Counted from the first letter of the stretch, positions 40,794 to 49,740 are shown. The stretch is 64,000 nt of DNA from Flavobacterium laiguense (GCF_003097655.1 NZ_QCZH01000005.1:151951-215950), one strand, 5' to 3'. Numbers and translations: made by a program. Notes: generated by a model from the letters alone, not told the origin.

Positions 40794-42188
40794 ATGAATA
40801 ACCAAAAAAACATACACTTCGAGATTTCAGAGAGAAAGCTCTTATTGCGCCTCTTCGATGTGGTTTTTGTTTTGGGCGCTATGTATCTTGTTGGGTTTTT
40901 ATTTAATTTTGAGTATTTTATATTTTCTGTCACCAACTATTATTGGGCAATACTTTTGGCTATTTATATAAATGTATTTGGGGCTGTTTTTGAAATGTAC
41001 AATCTACAAGTGGCCAGTAATCATTTTCAGGTGCTAAAAAGTACTGTTCTTACGACTACTGCAACGGTGGTTTTTTATTTACTAACCCCTATTTTATCTC
41101 CCCAATTACCAAAGAACAGGCTTCAGTTGCTGGTTTTTTATCTGGCTTTTTTTATTGCATTGTACACTTGGAGAATGATTTATGTTCGGTTTTTGGCCTC
41201 CAATCGGTTTGTTCAAAAAGTGGTGTTACTATGTGATAAAGAGCAGGTCGAAGAACTAATTTTGGGGCTTGAAAGTGCAGATCCCCATTATAAAATAATA
41301 GGATACATAAATTCAGATACATCTATTGACGATAATTTTGAATGTCATCACGTTCGTTGTATAAAAAGAGAAGAATTAAGTTCATTTGTAACAGAAAATG
41401 GAATTTCTGAACTTGTGGTGGCATCCCAAAAAACAGATGGAATAACGGTAGATTTGTATCATCAGTTGATTCAGTTGTTAGAATCAGGGGTAACTATTCG
41501 GGAATATGCCCAGGTTTTTGAGAGCAAAACACTCCGTATCGCAGTGCAATATATTGCCAGAGATTTTCACCGTTTTTTTCCTTTTAGCCGCAGTAACCAA
41601 AATCATTTGTATTTGTCTATTGTCAGACTATTTGAAATTGGCTTGTCGTTAGTTGGCATAACTATCGGTCTTGTTTTGATTCCCATAATTTTCATTGGAA
41701 ATTTTTTTTGGAACAAAGGAGAATTGTTTTATACCCAAGAACGGGTGGGAAAAGATGGTGTTGCATTTGAAATTATAAAATTCAGAACCATGATTGAAAA
41801 TGCGGAAACCAAAGGGGCCGTCTTTACTACAACCAATGATTCTCGTGTCACTAAGTTTGGAAAATTTCTAAGAAAAACAAGAATAGATGAGTTCCCCCAG
41901 TTCATTAATATTCTAAAAGGAGACATGGCAGTGATTGGTCCTCGTCCGGAACGTCCTTATTTTGTAAATAAAATCGCTAAAGTAATGCCTTTCTATGAGA
42001 CTCGCCATATCATCAAGCCAGGTCTAACAGGTTGGGCCCAAGTGAATTATTCTTATGGAGAAAAAATGGAAGACAGTTTGATTAAACTCCAGTATGATTT
42101 GTATTATATTAAACATCGAAGTGTCTATTTGGATCTGGGCATTGCTTTCAAAACAATTTCTACCGTTCTGTTTTATAGAGGGCAATAA
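40794..42188 (+). CDS. polyprenyl glycosylphosphotransferase, long form (WcaJ/WbaP-like)
   Basis: A 464-residue protein. Four N-terminal membrane helices (about 18-130) precede a Rossmann-like cytoplasmic domain (VVLLCDKEQVEELILGLESADPHYKIIGYI). A fifth helix (FEIGLSLVGITIGLVLIPIIFIGNFFW) leads into the catalytic domain YTQERVGKDGVAFEIIKFRTM, LRKTRIDEFPQFINILKGDMAVIGPRPERPYF. It transfers a hexose-1-phosphate to undecaprenyl phosphate to start the repeat unit. A 195-residue short relative is at 6938, so the locus has two initiators. Confidence 0.94.
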   Translation: MNNQKNIHFEISERKLLLRLFDVVFVLGAMYLVGFLFNFEYFIFSVTNYYWAILLAIYINVFGAVFEMYNLQVASNHFQVLKSTVLTTTATVVFYLLTPILSPQLPKNRLQLLVFYLAFFIALYTWRMIYVRFLASNRFVQKVVLLCDKEQVEELILGLESADPHYKIIGYINSDTSIDDNFECHHVRCIKREELSSFVTENGISELVVASQKTDGITVDLYHQLIQLLESGVTIREYAQVFESKTLRIAVQYIARDFHRFFPFSRSNQNHLYLSIVRLFEIGLSLVGITIGLVLIPIIFIGNFFWNKGELFYTQERVGKDGVAFEIIKFRTMIENAETKGAVFTTTNDSRVTKFGKFLRKTRIDEFPQFINILKGDMAVIGPRPERPYFVNKIAKVMPFYETRHIIKPGLTGWAQVNYSYGEKMEDSLIKLQYDLYYIKHRSVYLDLGIAFKTISTVLFYRGQ

Positions 42189-42239
42189 TAGTATAGGTCA
42201 ATCGCAAAATATACCAAGTGTTTTTTTTGCCACAGATAA

Positions 42240-42292
42240 AAAAGATTAACACGGATTTTATCAAACAGACATAAAATCCGTGTTAATCTTTT
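42240..42292. terminator. perfect 22-bp inverted repeat closing the glycan operon
   Basis: Arms 42240-42261 (aaaagattaacacggatttt + at) and 42271-42292 are perfect complements around a 9-nt loop (caaacagac). It can terminate transcription from either side because each arm ends in an A- or T-run. The core acacggatttt belongs to the same dispersed repeat vocabulary as 10135-10260. Confidence 0.7.
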
Positions 42293-42326
42293 AAAGCTAT
42301 TTAACCCTTTTTTAGGTTGTTAGAAA

Positions 42327-42448
42327 TCAGTTTTTTTCGGCGTCTTGGCTTTAGCCAATCCGTGTCATCTGCGTTCCATTGTCAAGGCTTTTCTCAGTTA
42401 GCAATTCTTTGTCAAAGTCCCAAACCCACTTTCTTTAAATCTGTGACT
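42327..42448 (-). repeat. long dispersed repeat, right member of an inverted pair
   Basis: Reverse complement of this stretch aligns with 7597-7748: ttaaagaaagtgg, ggactttgac, aaagaattgctaactg, caatggaacgc, acggattggctaaagccaag and cagaaaaaaa-type end in the same order. It lacks about 27 bases present in the left copy. Confidence 0.8.
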
Positions 42449-42485
42449 AGTTTTATTGGTTTGATATGAGTAATGAATAGCCATA

Positions 42486-43625
42486 TTATATAATTATCGG
42501 AATACGTTTTTTGTTTCTAACGGCGAGTCTTACTAAAACAAACATATTGGTTACTAAAATAGGTGTAACTAGTAGCAAATGAGCTTTGTTAAGTATCAAA
42601 AAGAAATACAAAACCATCATCAGGATATTGAAACCCGCTAGTTTATAGATCCATTTTGTGTTTTTTGTACGCCAAAAATAGAACAGGATCAGTAGCGTAG
42701 GGTTGAATAATAAGGTGTTGTAATTGTATCCTAATTCATGATGGGAGGAATAAAAACCTAAAAAAACAAATAACAATCCAAATAAGGTTATCGTCGACAG
42801 ATAAATGAAATCAATTGCTTTTTTATTTATTAGGATTACAAAGCCTAAAAGTAAAAGGTAAGAGTAATAATTATTCCACCAAGAAGTTGGAATTTCCTTT
42901 TCAAAGACTAGTATCGCTTTAGTTTCTCCGCACAAAGGGTGATTTTGGTATTGAATGAGTTTTAAGCTTTTAAGAAGCTCAAAAGGCAAAAATATTTTAG
43001 TGCCCATTTGATCCACTTTTCTTCCAAATAGGATACTCGTCCCTAGCTTTTCATAAAAATGATTGTCAAAATAAGGATATAAAATAGTTCTATAGGTTAG
43101 ATCAGTATCTGCTTTTTTGGTGATTATTTTTGCTTGTAATGTTTTGTTGATGACATCTACAACTTTTGAAGTACAATTGTTATCTATAAATTTATAGTTG
43201 TACAAGCGTTCATCAGACAACATTGATTGGGCTAAGTTGTTAAATAATTCTTGTTTAAGCGCTAGTGGAATATTTAATTCTTGTTCGTAGACATCTCTTT
43301 TTTCATAAGTGTATTGATTGATAAAATCTGCATATCGATTGTTTACTATGAAATAATTCAAATCCCCTTTTACAAACTGCATCACAAAATTTGGGGTGTC
43401 AAAATCAAAAGCTCCATAGTTATAAACCACATCCAGATTGTTGTCTATGTCGCTTACCCTTATTGCGGTATGGCCAAATAAAGAATACGATTCATTTCCG
43501 GTACCGCAAGTAAGTATGCTGATATGGGCATTTTTTGACAATGCAACATCTTGACCAAATGAGTTGTAAATTGAACTCAGTAAAAGAATACAAACGAATA
43601 TTTTTTTTAATAGGGGAGTTTTCAT
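42486..43625 (-). CDS. DUF4105 (Lnb N-terminal periplasmic) membrane protein
   Basis: About 379 residues. Signal peptide MKTPLLKKIFVCILLLSSIYNSFGQ, then a DUF4105 domain (ISILTCGTGNESYSLFGHTAIRVSD..., NNCTSKVVDVIN), then five C-terminal hydrophobic helices. The domain is a predicted papain-like NlpC-type fold with C/H residues visible (family inference); the true substrate is unknown. ATG 43625 is chosen over the longer upstream frame because it gives a clean signal peptide and avoids overlap with the preceding gene, from which it is separated by 43 bases, so probably one operon. Confidence 0.85.
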   Translation of the reverse strand: MKTPLLKKIFVCILLLSSIYNSFGQDVALSKNAHISILTCGTGNESYSLFGHTAIRVSDIDNNLDVVYNYGAFDFDTPNFVMQFVKGDLNYFIVNNRYADFINQYTYEKRDVYEQELNIPLALKQELFNNLAQSMLSDERLYNYKFIDNNCTSKVVDVINKTLQAKIITKKADTDLTYRTILYPYFDNHFYEKLGTSILFGRKVDQMGTKIFLPFELLKSLKLIQYQNHPLCGETKAILVFEKEIPTSWWNNYYSYLLLLGFVILINKKAIDFIYLSTITLFGLLFVFLGFYSSHHELGYNYNTLLFNPTLLILFYFWRTKNTKWIYKLAGFNILMMVLYFFLILNKAHLLLVTPILVTNMFVLVRLAVRNKKRIPIII

Positions 43626-43668
43626 TTTTAAAATATAATTAAGATGTAATTTTTTGAATAGTCTAAAG

Positions 43669-44739
43669 TTAATTTCTAAAAAGCGATAAATCAATTTTTA
43701 ATGAAAACACATTTGAGTACAAAGCCGTACTTTGGTTTCCTAAAGCGGTCAATGCATAATCAATGGCGATGCCTCTGTATTTAAATCCCAAGCCAATATT
43801 AGGTTGAAATCCTATTTTTTCAGAATTATCCAATTGGGTTACCTGTTGAAAATTCCCAACACCTGCTCTCAAAAAAGCAAGATTTGTATAGCCAAATTCT
43901 AAACCAATAGCTGGATCGATACTCACAAAAGAGGTTGAAATTAAATCATTGGTTTCGGTAAATTGCATATTCATATTGGCAGCAGCCAAAAGGCTGTAAT
44001 CCTCATGAAAAATAAATTTTTTGGCGACACCCAGCTGGGCTTTGGGAGGTGTAATCTCAGAACTCTCGGGCATTTCCTGATTTTGACCCGGAATAGCATC
44101 GGCTATTTTTTGATAGGCTTCTTCATTGATGTTCCAGATATTGTACGTGGTGGTAATATCTCGAAGCATTAATCCGAACTGCCAGTCGTTTTTTTCGAAT
44201 TGCAAACCAAAATCAAAACCAAATCCCCAAGAACTGGCAAAATCTCCTATTACTCTTCGGATAATTTTAGCATTGACCCCATATTGAAATCCAGGTACGG
44301 GTAATTTTATGGCATAAGAAAAAGTAAACCCGTAGTCTGCAGTAGAAAAAAGTTTAATTCTGTTGTAGTCAATGTTGCCTTCATTGTCAATCAAATCGGT
44401 GGTGTTTAAAATGTCATCCACGCCAAAACGAATTAATGAAATTCCCCAGGCACTTCTGTCATCAATTGGACTTGCATAAGCTGCATAATCGTATTTGGCA
44501 ATATTAGCGAAGTAATTGGCGTGCATCAGAGCAATTTGGTTTTCTTCCAGATTAATAAGCCCTGCTGGATTCCAGTAACAGGAATTTACATCAGCAGTTG
44601 AAGCAACAACAGCGTTTGACATCCCCAATGCGGCTGCATCTACACCAATATTCATGAACTCATTCGAGTATTTACGAACGGTTTGGCTGTAGCAAAAGTT
44701 AGCAATAAAAAGCAATAAAAAGAACTGTATTTTTTTCAA
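43669..44739 (-). CDS. PorV/PorQ-family outer-membrane beta-barrel protein
   Basis: A 356-residue FadL-like protein. Signal peptide MKKIQFFLLLFIANFCYSQ (TTG start), then DAAALGMSNAVVASTADVNSCYWNPAGL, the conserved plug-like opening of PorV/PorQ proteins. Alternating beta strands end in a terminal strand with aromatic/Phe-like residues (FSLKIDLSLFRN). Family members act with the type IX secretion system or cargo handling in Bacteroidota. It is not obviously canonical PorV or PorQ, so I keep the family-level call. Confidence 0.82.
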   Translation of the reverse strand: MKKIQFFLLLFIANFCYSQTVRKYSNEFMNIGVDAAALGMSNAVVASTADVNSCYWNPAGLINLEENQIALMHANYFANIAKYDYAAYASPIDDRSAWGISLIRFGVDDILNTTDLIDNEGNIDYNRIKLFSTADYGFTFSYAIKLPVPGFQYGVNAKIIRRVIGDFASSWGFGFDFGLQFEKNDWQFGLMLRDITTTYNIWNINEEAYQKIADAIPGQNQEMPESSEITPPKAQLGVAKKFIFHEDYSLLAAANMNMQFTETNDLISTSFVSIDPAIGLEFGYTNLAFLRAGVGNFQQVTQLDNSEKIGFQPNIGLGFKYRGIAIDYALTALGNQSTALYSNVFSLKIDLSLFRN

Positions 44740-44891
44740 AAGTTACTATTTGTGGCAGAAAGCGTTTTTAATTTTCACCAAAAATAAAGTTTTTTGATGA
44801 TGTAGTTACTTCAATTCAATTAATTAATAAGTTTTGCGGGTAAGAATCTAAAATCTCTTAAGAAAACGGGTATCACTTTCACTTATTGTAT

Positions 44892-44899
44892 TAAATTTG
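44892..44899 (+). promoter_or_regulatory. candidate -7 element TAAATTTG for pssA
   Basis: Exact TAnnTTTG 27 nt before ATG 44927. It overlaps the alternative TTG start at 44897, arguing for ATG 44927. No TTG at consensus spacing. Confidence 0.5.
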
Positions 44900-44926
44900 T
44901 CGAGCTTATCATTCAATTTAAAAACT

Positions 44927-45649
44927 ATGAACATCAAAAAACACATCCCGAATACAATTACTTTATTAAACCTTTTATGTGGTTGTATCGCCTTGGTATT
45001 TGTTAGTCATGATCGTTTTGAAATGGCATTCTTTTTTGTTTGTCTGGGTATATTTCTAGATTTTTTTGATGGTTTTTTTGCCCGTTTGTTTAAAGTGTCA
45101 GGCCCTTTGGGATTGCAATTGGATTCACTGGCAGATATGGTAACCAGTGGCGTAGTGCCTGGATTTGTAATGTTTAAAATGATGCAAAGTAGCTCGGTTT
45201 ACATGAGTGAAGGATATCTTCAATTTTTTCCTTATTTAGGTTTTATAATCACTTTGGGATCGTGTTTTCGTTTGGCAAAGTTCAATATAGACACTCGTCA
45301 AACGGACTCGTTTATAGGTTTGCCAACACCGGCTAACGCTCTTTTTATATTGAGTCTTCCTCTAGTTTTAGAGTATTATTCTGCTGAGTCATTGATGGTT
45401 CTTGAAATTTTGACAGAGAAATGGGTTTTACTATTGGTGTCATTGTTCAGTGCTTATATCTTAAATGCCGAGATTCCTTTGTTCTCTTTAAAAATCAAAA
45501 AATTTAATTTCAAGGATAATGCACTTCAGATTATTTTCTTAGCCATCTCAGTTTTATTGTTGTTTTTTCTTCAATATTTGGGAGTTACATTGGTAATCCT
45601 ATTTTATGTATTGCTTTCGGTAATTAATAATAAATTTCTAAAAAAGTAG
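44927..45649 (+). CDS. pssA: CDP-diacylglycerol-serine O-phosphatidyltransferase
   Basis: A 240-residue membrane enzyme that makes phosphatidylserine, the precursor of phosphatidylethanolamine. The full CDP-alcohol phosphatidyltransferase motif DG-x2-AR-x8-G-x3-D-x3-D is visible in DGFFARLFKVSGPLGLQLDSLAD. About six to seven helices. Followed after 8 bases by a GH25 gene in the same direction. Confidence 0.94.
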   Translation: MNIKKHIPNTITLLNLLCGCIALVFVSHDRFEMAFFFVCLGIFLDFFDGFFARLFKVSGPLGLQLDSLADMVTSGVVPGFVMFKMMQSSSVYMSEGYLQFFPYLGFIITLGSCFRLAKFNIDTRQTDSFIGLPTPANALFILSLPLVLEYYSAESLMVLEILTEKWVLLLVSLFSAYILNAEIPLFSLKIKKFNFKDNALQIIFLAISVLLLFFLQYLGVTLVILFYVLLSVINNKFLKK

Positions 45650-45657
45650 TTTTTTGG

Positions 45658-46503
45658 ATGAAAAGAAAGAATACAAGAACAACGTATAGTCGTAAACCCA
45701 AAAAGAAAAGTTCCGTTTTCTCTGCTATAATAGTTCGTAATCTATTTATAGGTTTCCTAATCGTCGTTGTTTTATCGGTTGGTTATCACTACCGATCGGG
45801 TTTTGCGTATTATTTAGGTTTTAAATCACATTTCCCCCGTAATACTGATGTTTTTTCCGAAGCTAGAAATTTAAAAGTTTTAGAAAAAAACGAGGGAAAA
45901 GTAGTAGGTATAGATGTTTCCGAATATCAGGGAAAAATTCGTTGGTCTTATGTAGATACTTTAGAAAAAAAATATCCGCTGCGTTATGTTCTTATTCGGT
46001 CAACTGTAGGAAACGACAGGGTGGATCATCAATTTAAGCGAAATTGGCTTGGCGCCAAAGAAAATAAAATGATTCGCGGTGCCTATCATTATTATCGTCC
46101 AAACGAAAATTCTCTCGAACAAGCCGAACTTTTTATAAAAACAGTTAAATTGAAAAAAGGGGATTTACCTCCCGTTTTGGATATCGAAAAACTACCTAAA
46201 GAACAGTCTATAGAACGATTGAAAATTGGTTTAAGACGTTGGCTGAAAACGGTAGAATTGCATTATGGGGTACGGCCTATAATTTATACAGGAGAGAAAT
46301 ACTACGATGATTTCTTGAAAGAGGAGTTCAGCGATTATCTTTTTTGGATCGCCAATTATAATTTTTACCGCGAAGAAATTCAAGACAACTGGCTTTTTTG
46401 GCAATTTACGGAAAAAGGTACCGTTCCGGGAATCGATTATAATGTAGATGTCAATATTTACAATGGCGACTTACAGCAGTTGCAGTTTATTACTGTGGAG
46501 TAG
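45658..46503 (+). CDS. GH25 family lysozyme-like protein, membrane anchored
   Basis: A 281-residue protein. A basic N-terminus (KRKNTRTTYSRKPKKKSS) is followed by one helix (IIVRNLFIGFLIVVVLSVGYHY) and a GH25 barrel: KVVGIDVSEYQGKIRW, RGAYHYYRPNENS, LPPVLDIEKLP (catalytic DxE), YDVDVN-like YNVDVNIYNGD. It would cleave peptidoglycan beta-1,4 bonds outside the inner membrane. Likely co-transcribed with pssA. Confidence 0.92.
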   Translation: MKRKNTRTTYSRKPKKKSSVFSAIIVRNLFIGFLIVVVLSVGYHYRSGFAYYLGFKSHFPRNTDVFSEARNLKVLEKNEGKVVGIDVSEYQGKIRWSYVDTLEKKYPLRYVLIRSTVGNDRVDHQFKRNWLGAKENKMIRGAYHYYRPNENSLEQAELFIKTVKLKKGDLPPVLDIEKLPKEQSIERLKIGLRRWLKTVELHYGVRPIIYTGEKYYDDFLKEEFSDYLFWIANYNFYREEIQDNWLFWQFTEKGTVPGIDYNVDVNIYNGDLQQLQFITVE

Positions 46504-46508
46504 AGGAC

Positions 46509-46545
46509 AAGTGTTCAGTGTTCAGTTTTTTAGTATTCAGTTATC
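46509..46545 (+). repeat. gtgttcagtgttcag spacer repeat, first copy
   Basis: About 36 bases starting aagtgttcagtgttcag, matched with one mismatch at 51940-51976 after recQ. Same orientation, both directly behind a + strand gene. Confidence 0.75.
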
Positions 46546-46552
46546 GGTTTAT

Positions 46553-46583
46553 ATAAAAAAAACCATTCGTTTTAGGAATGGTT
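46553..46583 (-). terminator. intrinsic terminator of the lptB gene
   Basis: aaccattc / gaatggtt arms (46561-46568, 46576-46583) next to eight A on the + strand. Read on the minus strand this is a hairpin followed by a T-run, 40 bases past the lptB stop. Confidence 0.7.
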
Positions 46584-46622
46584 AATAATGATATTAAATC
46601 TTCTATTGATAAGGACTGATTG

Positions 46623-47363
46623 TTAAAATTCAAGCTTCTTCTTTCTCAATTCAAAATTCTGACCTAGATACACACGACGCACCATTTCGTCTTCTACCAA
46701 TTCTTCTGGGATACCTGCTTTTAGGATACCACCTTCAAACATTAGATAGGTTTTATCCGTGATGGCCAGCGTTTCCTGTACGTTGTGGTCGGTGATTAGA
46801 ATTCCGATATTTTTATTTTTTAATTGGGCTACAATTCTTTGAATGTCTTCTACAGCAACTGGATCGACACCAGCAAAAGGCTCATCTAGTAAGATGAACT
46901 TTGGGTCGGTTGCCAAACAACGGGCAATTTCGGTACGACGGCGTTCTCCACCCGAAAGCAAATCCCCGCGGTTGGTACGAATGTGTTCCAAACTAAATTC
47001 GGCAATCAAACTTTCCATTTTGGCTTCTTGTTCTTCCTTAGAAAGTTTGGTCAATTGCAATACGCTCAAAATGTTATCTTCGATGCTTAATTTTCTAAAA
47101 ACAGAGGCTTCTTGTGCCAGATACCCAATTCCTTGTTGTGCTCTTTTGTACATTGGATAATCCGTAATATTCAAATCGTCTAAATAAATGTTTCCTGAAT
47201 TTGGCTTGACCAATCCTACAATCATGTAAAATGAAGTGGTTTTTCCAGCACCATTTGGACCCAAAAGCCCTACGATTTCGCCTTGATTCACTTCGACCGA
47301 AATGCCTTTTACAACACTGCGACCTTTGTAGGTTTTTATTAAATTTTCTGCTCTTAATTTCAT
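46623..47363 (-). CDS. lptB: LPS export ABC transporter ATPase
   Basis: A 246-residue ABC ATPase with VNQGEIVGLLGPNGAGKTTSFYMIVGL (Walker A), LLSGGERRRTEIARCLATDPKFILLDEPFAGVDPVAVEDIQRIV (signature and Walker B) and ITDHNVQETLAITDKTYLM, all characteristic of LptB. Powers transport of LPS from the inner membrane to the outer membrane. ATG 47363 gives the canonical MKLRAENLIKTYKGR start; the 8 extra upstream codons are rejected. Confidence 0.94.
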   Translation of the reverse strand: MKLRAENLIKTYKGRSVVKGISVEVNQGEIVGLLGPNGAGKTTSFYMIVGLVKPNSGNIYLDDLNITDYPMYKRAQQGIGYLAQEASVFRKLSIEDNILSVLQLTKLSKEEQEAKMESLIAEFSLEHIRTNRGDLLSGGERRRTEIARCLATDPKFILLDEPFAGVDPVAVEDIQRIVAQLKNKNIGILITDHNVQETLAITDKTYLMFEGGILKAGIPEELVEDEMVRRVYLGQNFELRKKKLEF

Positions 47364-47534
47364 GTTTTTAAAGTTGCTAAGTAGCATAGTTACTGAGTAA
47401 CTAAGTTTTTATTGTTGCAAAGAAACGAATTTCGTCTATTTGGTTTTAGGTTTTAACTTCAATTTTGGTTTTTAATCTTGCCAACTAGAATCCGAAAAAT
47501 GACGAACTGCCATCTGATTTCTGAAACCTGCTGC

Positions 47535-47882
47535 CTATTTTTGCTCTTCCAAAGCTTCCCAAAATTCATAAGCTCTACGCAAATGGGGCACTACGATTGT
47601 ACCGCCAACAAGAGTAGCGATTCCCATGGCTTCCATCATTTCTTCTTTGGTAACGCCTTCTTTATGGCTGGTTTCCAAATGGTATTTTACGCAATCATCA
47701 CAACGCAAAACGGCTGAAGCTACTAATCCTAATAGCTCTTTGGTTTTTACGTCAAGTGCTCCTGCGGCATACGCATTGGTGTCCAAATTGAAAATGCGTT
47801 TCACTATTTTGTTATTGTCTGCCAATAATTTTTCGTTCATTTTAGAACGGTAGTCGTTGAATTCTTGAATGATATCAGACAT
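47535..47882 (-). CDS. carboxymuconolactone decarboxylase (AhpD-like) family protein
   Basis: A 115-residue all-helical protein with the AhpD-type redox motif C-x2-C-x3-H in LRCDDCVKYHLE, followed by GVTKEEMMEAMGIATLVGGTIVV. Such proteins are commonly thiol-disulphide reductases or peroxidases; the exact substrate is unknown. Its start overlaps the tatC end by 8 bases, so they form an operon with tatC and kdsD. Confidence 0.88.
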   Translation of the reverse strand: MSDIIQEFNDYRSKMNEKLLADNNKIVKRIFNLDTNAYAAGALDVKTKELLGLVASAVLRCDDCVKYHLETSHKEGVTKEEMMEAMGIATLVGGTIVVPHLRRAYEFWEALEEQK

Positions 47883-48690
47883 TTTCTTTCTTTTTATTTA
47901 GTACTACAAGTTTTGAAATCAATATGCTTACTTCATAAATAATCAACATTGGAATGGCAACAATAGTTTGGCTCACAACATCAGGAGGAGTAACAATTGC
48001 AGCTACAATTAGGATGATTACCACGGCATATTTCCAATATTTCCTTAAAAATTCAGGGGTTACCAAACCTAATTTTGTTAGAAAATAAATAAGTATAGGG
48101 AGTTCAAAAAACAATCCACTCGCCAGAATACTGGTTTTTACCATTCCGATATAAGAGTCTAATGTAAACTGATTTTTTACCACGTCACTTACTGTGAAGG
48201 TAGCGACAAAATTAACGGACATCGGTATAACCACAAAATAACCAAACAGCACTCCCAAAAAGAAAAGTAAAGAAGAAGTGAATATGAAAAACTTAGCATT
48301 TTTCTTTTCTTTCTCATACAAAGCGGGACCGATGAATTTCCAAACTTCCCATAAAATATAAGGAAAACTTAGGATGAAACCTGCCAAGACACACATCCAG
48401 ACAAAAATATTAACCTGCCCTTCCATTTCAGTGTTTTGAATGATAAAAGGCATTTCGGTGATGCAAATGCTTTCGGCAAAACCCAATTGATGTGATAGGT
48501 CACAAAAAAAAGTATACGTAAAAAAGGATGGTCTTGTTGGTCCAAAAATAATGACATCGAATAAGTAATCACTAATGAAATAAGTCACAAAAGCCATAAT
48601 TAAAACTGCCGATGTACTTCTGACCAATAGCCATCTTAGTTCTTCAAGATGGTCTAAAAAAGACATTTCGCCTAAAGTTTTATTTGCCAT
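47875..48690 (-). CDS. tatC: Sec-independent protein translocase subunit TatC
   Basis: A 271-residue protein with six helices and the TatC opening MSFLDHLEELRWLLVRS, plus FPYILWEVWKFIGPALYEKEKK. Receptor subunit for folded proteins with twin-arginine signals. An insertion in the first periplasmic loop (about residues 55-90) is typical of Bacteroidota TatC (recollection). Its start overlaps the kdsD stop (TAATG). Confidence 0.95.
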   Translation of the reverse strand: MANKTLGEMSFLDHLEELRWLLVRSTSAVLIMAFVTYFISDYLFDVIIFGPTRPSFFTYTFFCDLSHQLGFAESICITEMPFIIQNTEMEGQVNIFVWMCVLAGFILSFPYILWEVWKFIGPALYEKEKKNAKFFIFTSSLLFFLGVLFGYFVVIPMSVNFVATFTVSDVVKNQFTLDSYIGMVKTSILASGLFFELPILIYFLTKLGLVTPEFLRKYWKYAVVIILIVAAIVTPPDVVSQTIVAIPMLIIYEVSILISKLVVLNKKKENV

Positions 48691-49655
48691 TATACGATTC
48701 CTTCTTTTAATATATCATGCAAATGCAGCACTCCTTTGTACTCACCGTTGTCAACAACCATTAATTGTGTGATGGAGAAATCTTCCATAATATTAAAAGC
48801 ATCAATAACCATGCTCTCTGAATTGGTTGTTTTTGGGCTTTTGGTCATAATGTCTTTTGCGGTCAAATCGACAAAAGTATCTCTATCGTTGAGCATTCTA
48901 CGAATATCGCCATCGGTAATTATGCCAACTACTTTGTTGTTTTCCACAACAGCAGTAACGCCAAGGCGTTTTTCCGAAATTTCAAAAATGACTTTTTTAA
49001 TAGAGGCATCCGGGGCAACTTCTGGTTTCAAAGTATGTTCCAGCATGTCTTTTACCCGAAGCAATAATTTTTTTCCTAAAGCACCACCTGGATGGAATTT
49101 AGCAAAATCCTCTGCTTTAAAATCACGCATTTCCATTAGGCAAACGATTAGGGCATCTCCCATGACCAATTGTGCGGTTGTACTATTGGTTGGTGCCAGA
49201 TTTAAAGGGCAAGATTCGGTATCCACAGTAGTGTTTAAAACAAAATCAGAACCTTTGGCAAGAAATGACGTCATATTACCGGTTATTCCGATCAATTTAT
49301 TGCCAAAACGGGTCAAAAGTGGAACCAAAGCTTTAATTTCTGGGCTATTGCCACTTTTTGAAATGCAAATGATAACATCGTCATTTTGAATCATCCCTAA
49401 ATCTCCATGAATGGCTTCCGAAGCATGTAAAAATAAAGAAGGTGTACCGGTAGAATTGAAAGATGCTACCATTTTTTGGGCAATAATGGCGCTTTTTCCT
49501 ATTCCGGTTACGACTAATCTTCCTTTAGAATTATAGATGCATTGTACCGCTTCCGCAAATGTATCGTCGATAAAATCAATTAGTTTGGTAATTGATTTGC
49601 TTTCGGATTCGATTGTTTTTTTGGCTATCGCCAATATGTTTTCTCTTGTTATCAA
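48690..49655 (-). CDS. kdsD: D-arabinose-5-phosphate isomerase (KpsF/GutQ family)
   Basis: A 321-residue protein with a SIS domain (LVVTGIGKSAIIAQKMVASFNSTGTPSLFLHASEAIHGDLGMI, ICISKSGNSPEIKAL) and two C-terminal CBS domains (KRLGVTAVVENNKVVGIITDGDIRRML; VIDAFNIMEDFSITQLMVVDNGEYKGVLHLHDILKEG). Makes arabinose-5-phosphate for Kdo synthesis, feeding LPS core. TTG at 49655 gives the family-like start (M)ITRENILAIAKKTIESES; the 62 upstream codons run through the divergent recQ promoter and are rejected. Confidence 0.93.
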   Translation of the reverse strand: MITRENILAIAKKTIESESKSITKLIDFIDDTFAEAVQCIYNSKGRLVVTGIGKSAIIAQKMVASFNSTGTPSLFLHASEAIHGDLGMIQNDDVIICISKSGNSPEIKALVPLLTRFGNKLIGITGNMTSFLAKGSDFVLNTTVDTESCPLNLAPTNSTTAQLVMGDALIVCLMEMRDFKAEDFAKFHPGGALGKKLLLRVKDMLEHTLKPEVAPDASIKKVIFEISEKRLGVTAVVENNKVVGIITDGDIRRMLNDRDTFVDLTAKDIMTKSPKTTNSESMVIDAFNIMEDFSITQLMVVDNGEYKGVLHLHDILKEGIV

Positions 49656-49672
49656 AACAGATAATTTAAAAT

Positions 49673-49702
49673 TTGTTAGTATAAAAGAAAGTAGTATCTT
49701 TA
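49673..49702 (+). promoter_or_regulatory. promoter of recQ
   Basis: TTG at 49673-49675, 19 nt, then TATCTTTA at 49695-49702: one mismatch to TAnnTTTG. It lies 39 nt before the recQ ATG, in the divergent kdsD/recQ gap. Confidence 0.6.
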
Positions 49703-49709
49703 TGTGCCG

Positions 49710-49717
49710 CAAATTTA
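49710..49717 (-). promoter_or_regulatory. candidate -7 element TAAATTTG (minus strand) for the kdsD operon
   Basis: Minus-strand TAAATTTG, 55 nt upstream of the kdsD TTG start and 8 bases from the recQ -7 box, so the two divergent promoters are nearly face to face. No clear TTG partner. Confidence 0.5.
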
Positions 49718-49740
49718 GATAAAATACCACATAATAAAGA

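Larger units (their letters stand above)
42189..42485 (+). other. gene-free spacer at the right end of the glycan locus
   Basis: About 297 bases between the last glycan gene (+) and a convergent minus-strand gene. It holds the 22-bp inverted repeat (42240-42292) and the right member of the long inverted pair (42327-42448). Confidence 0.7.
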
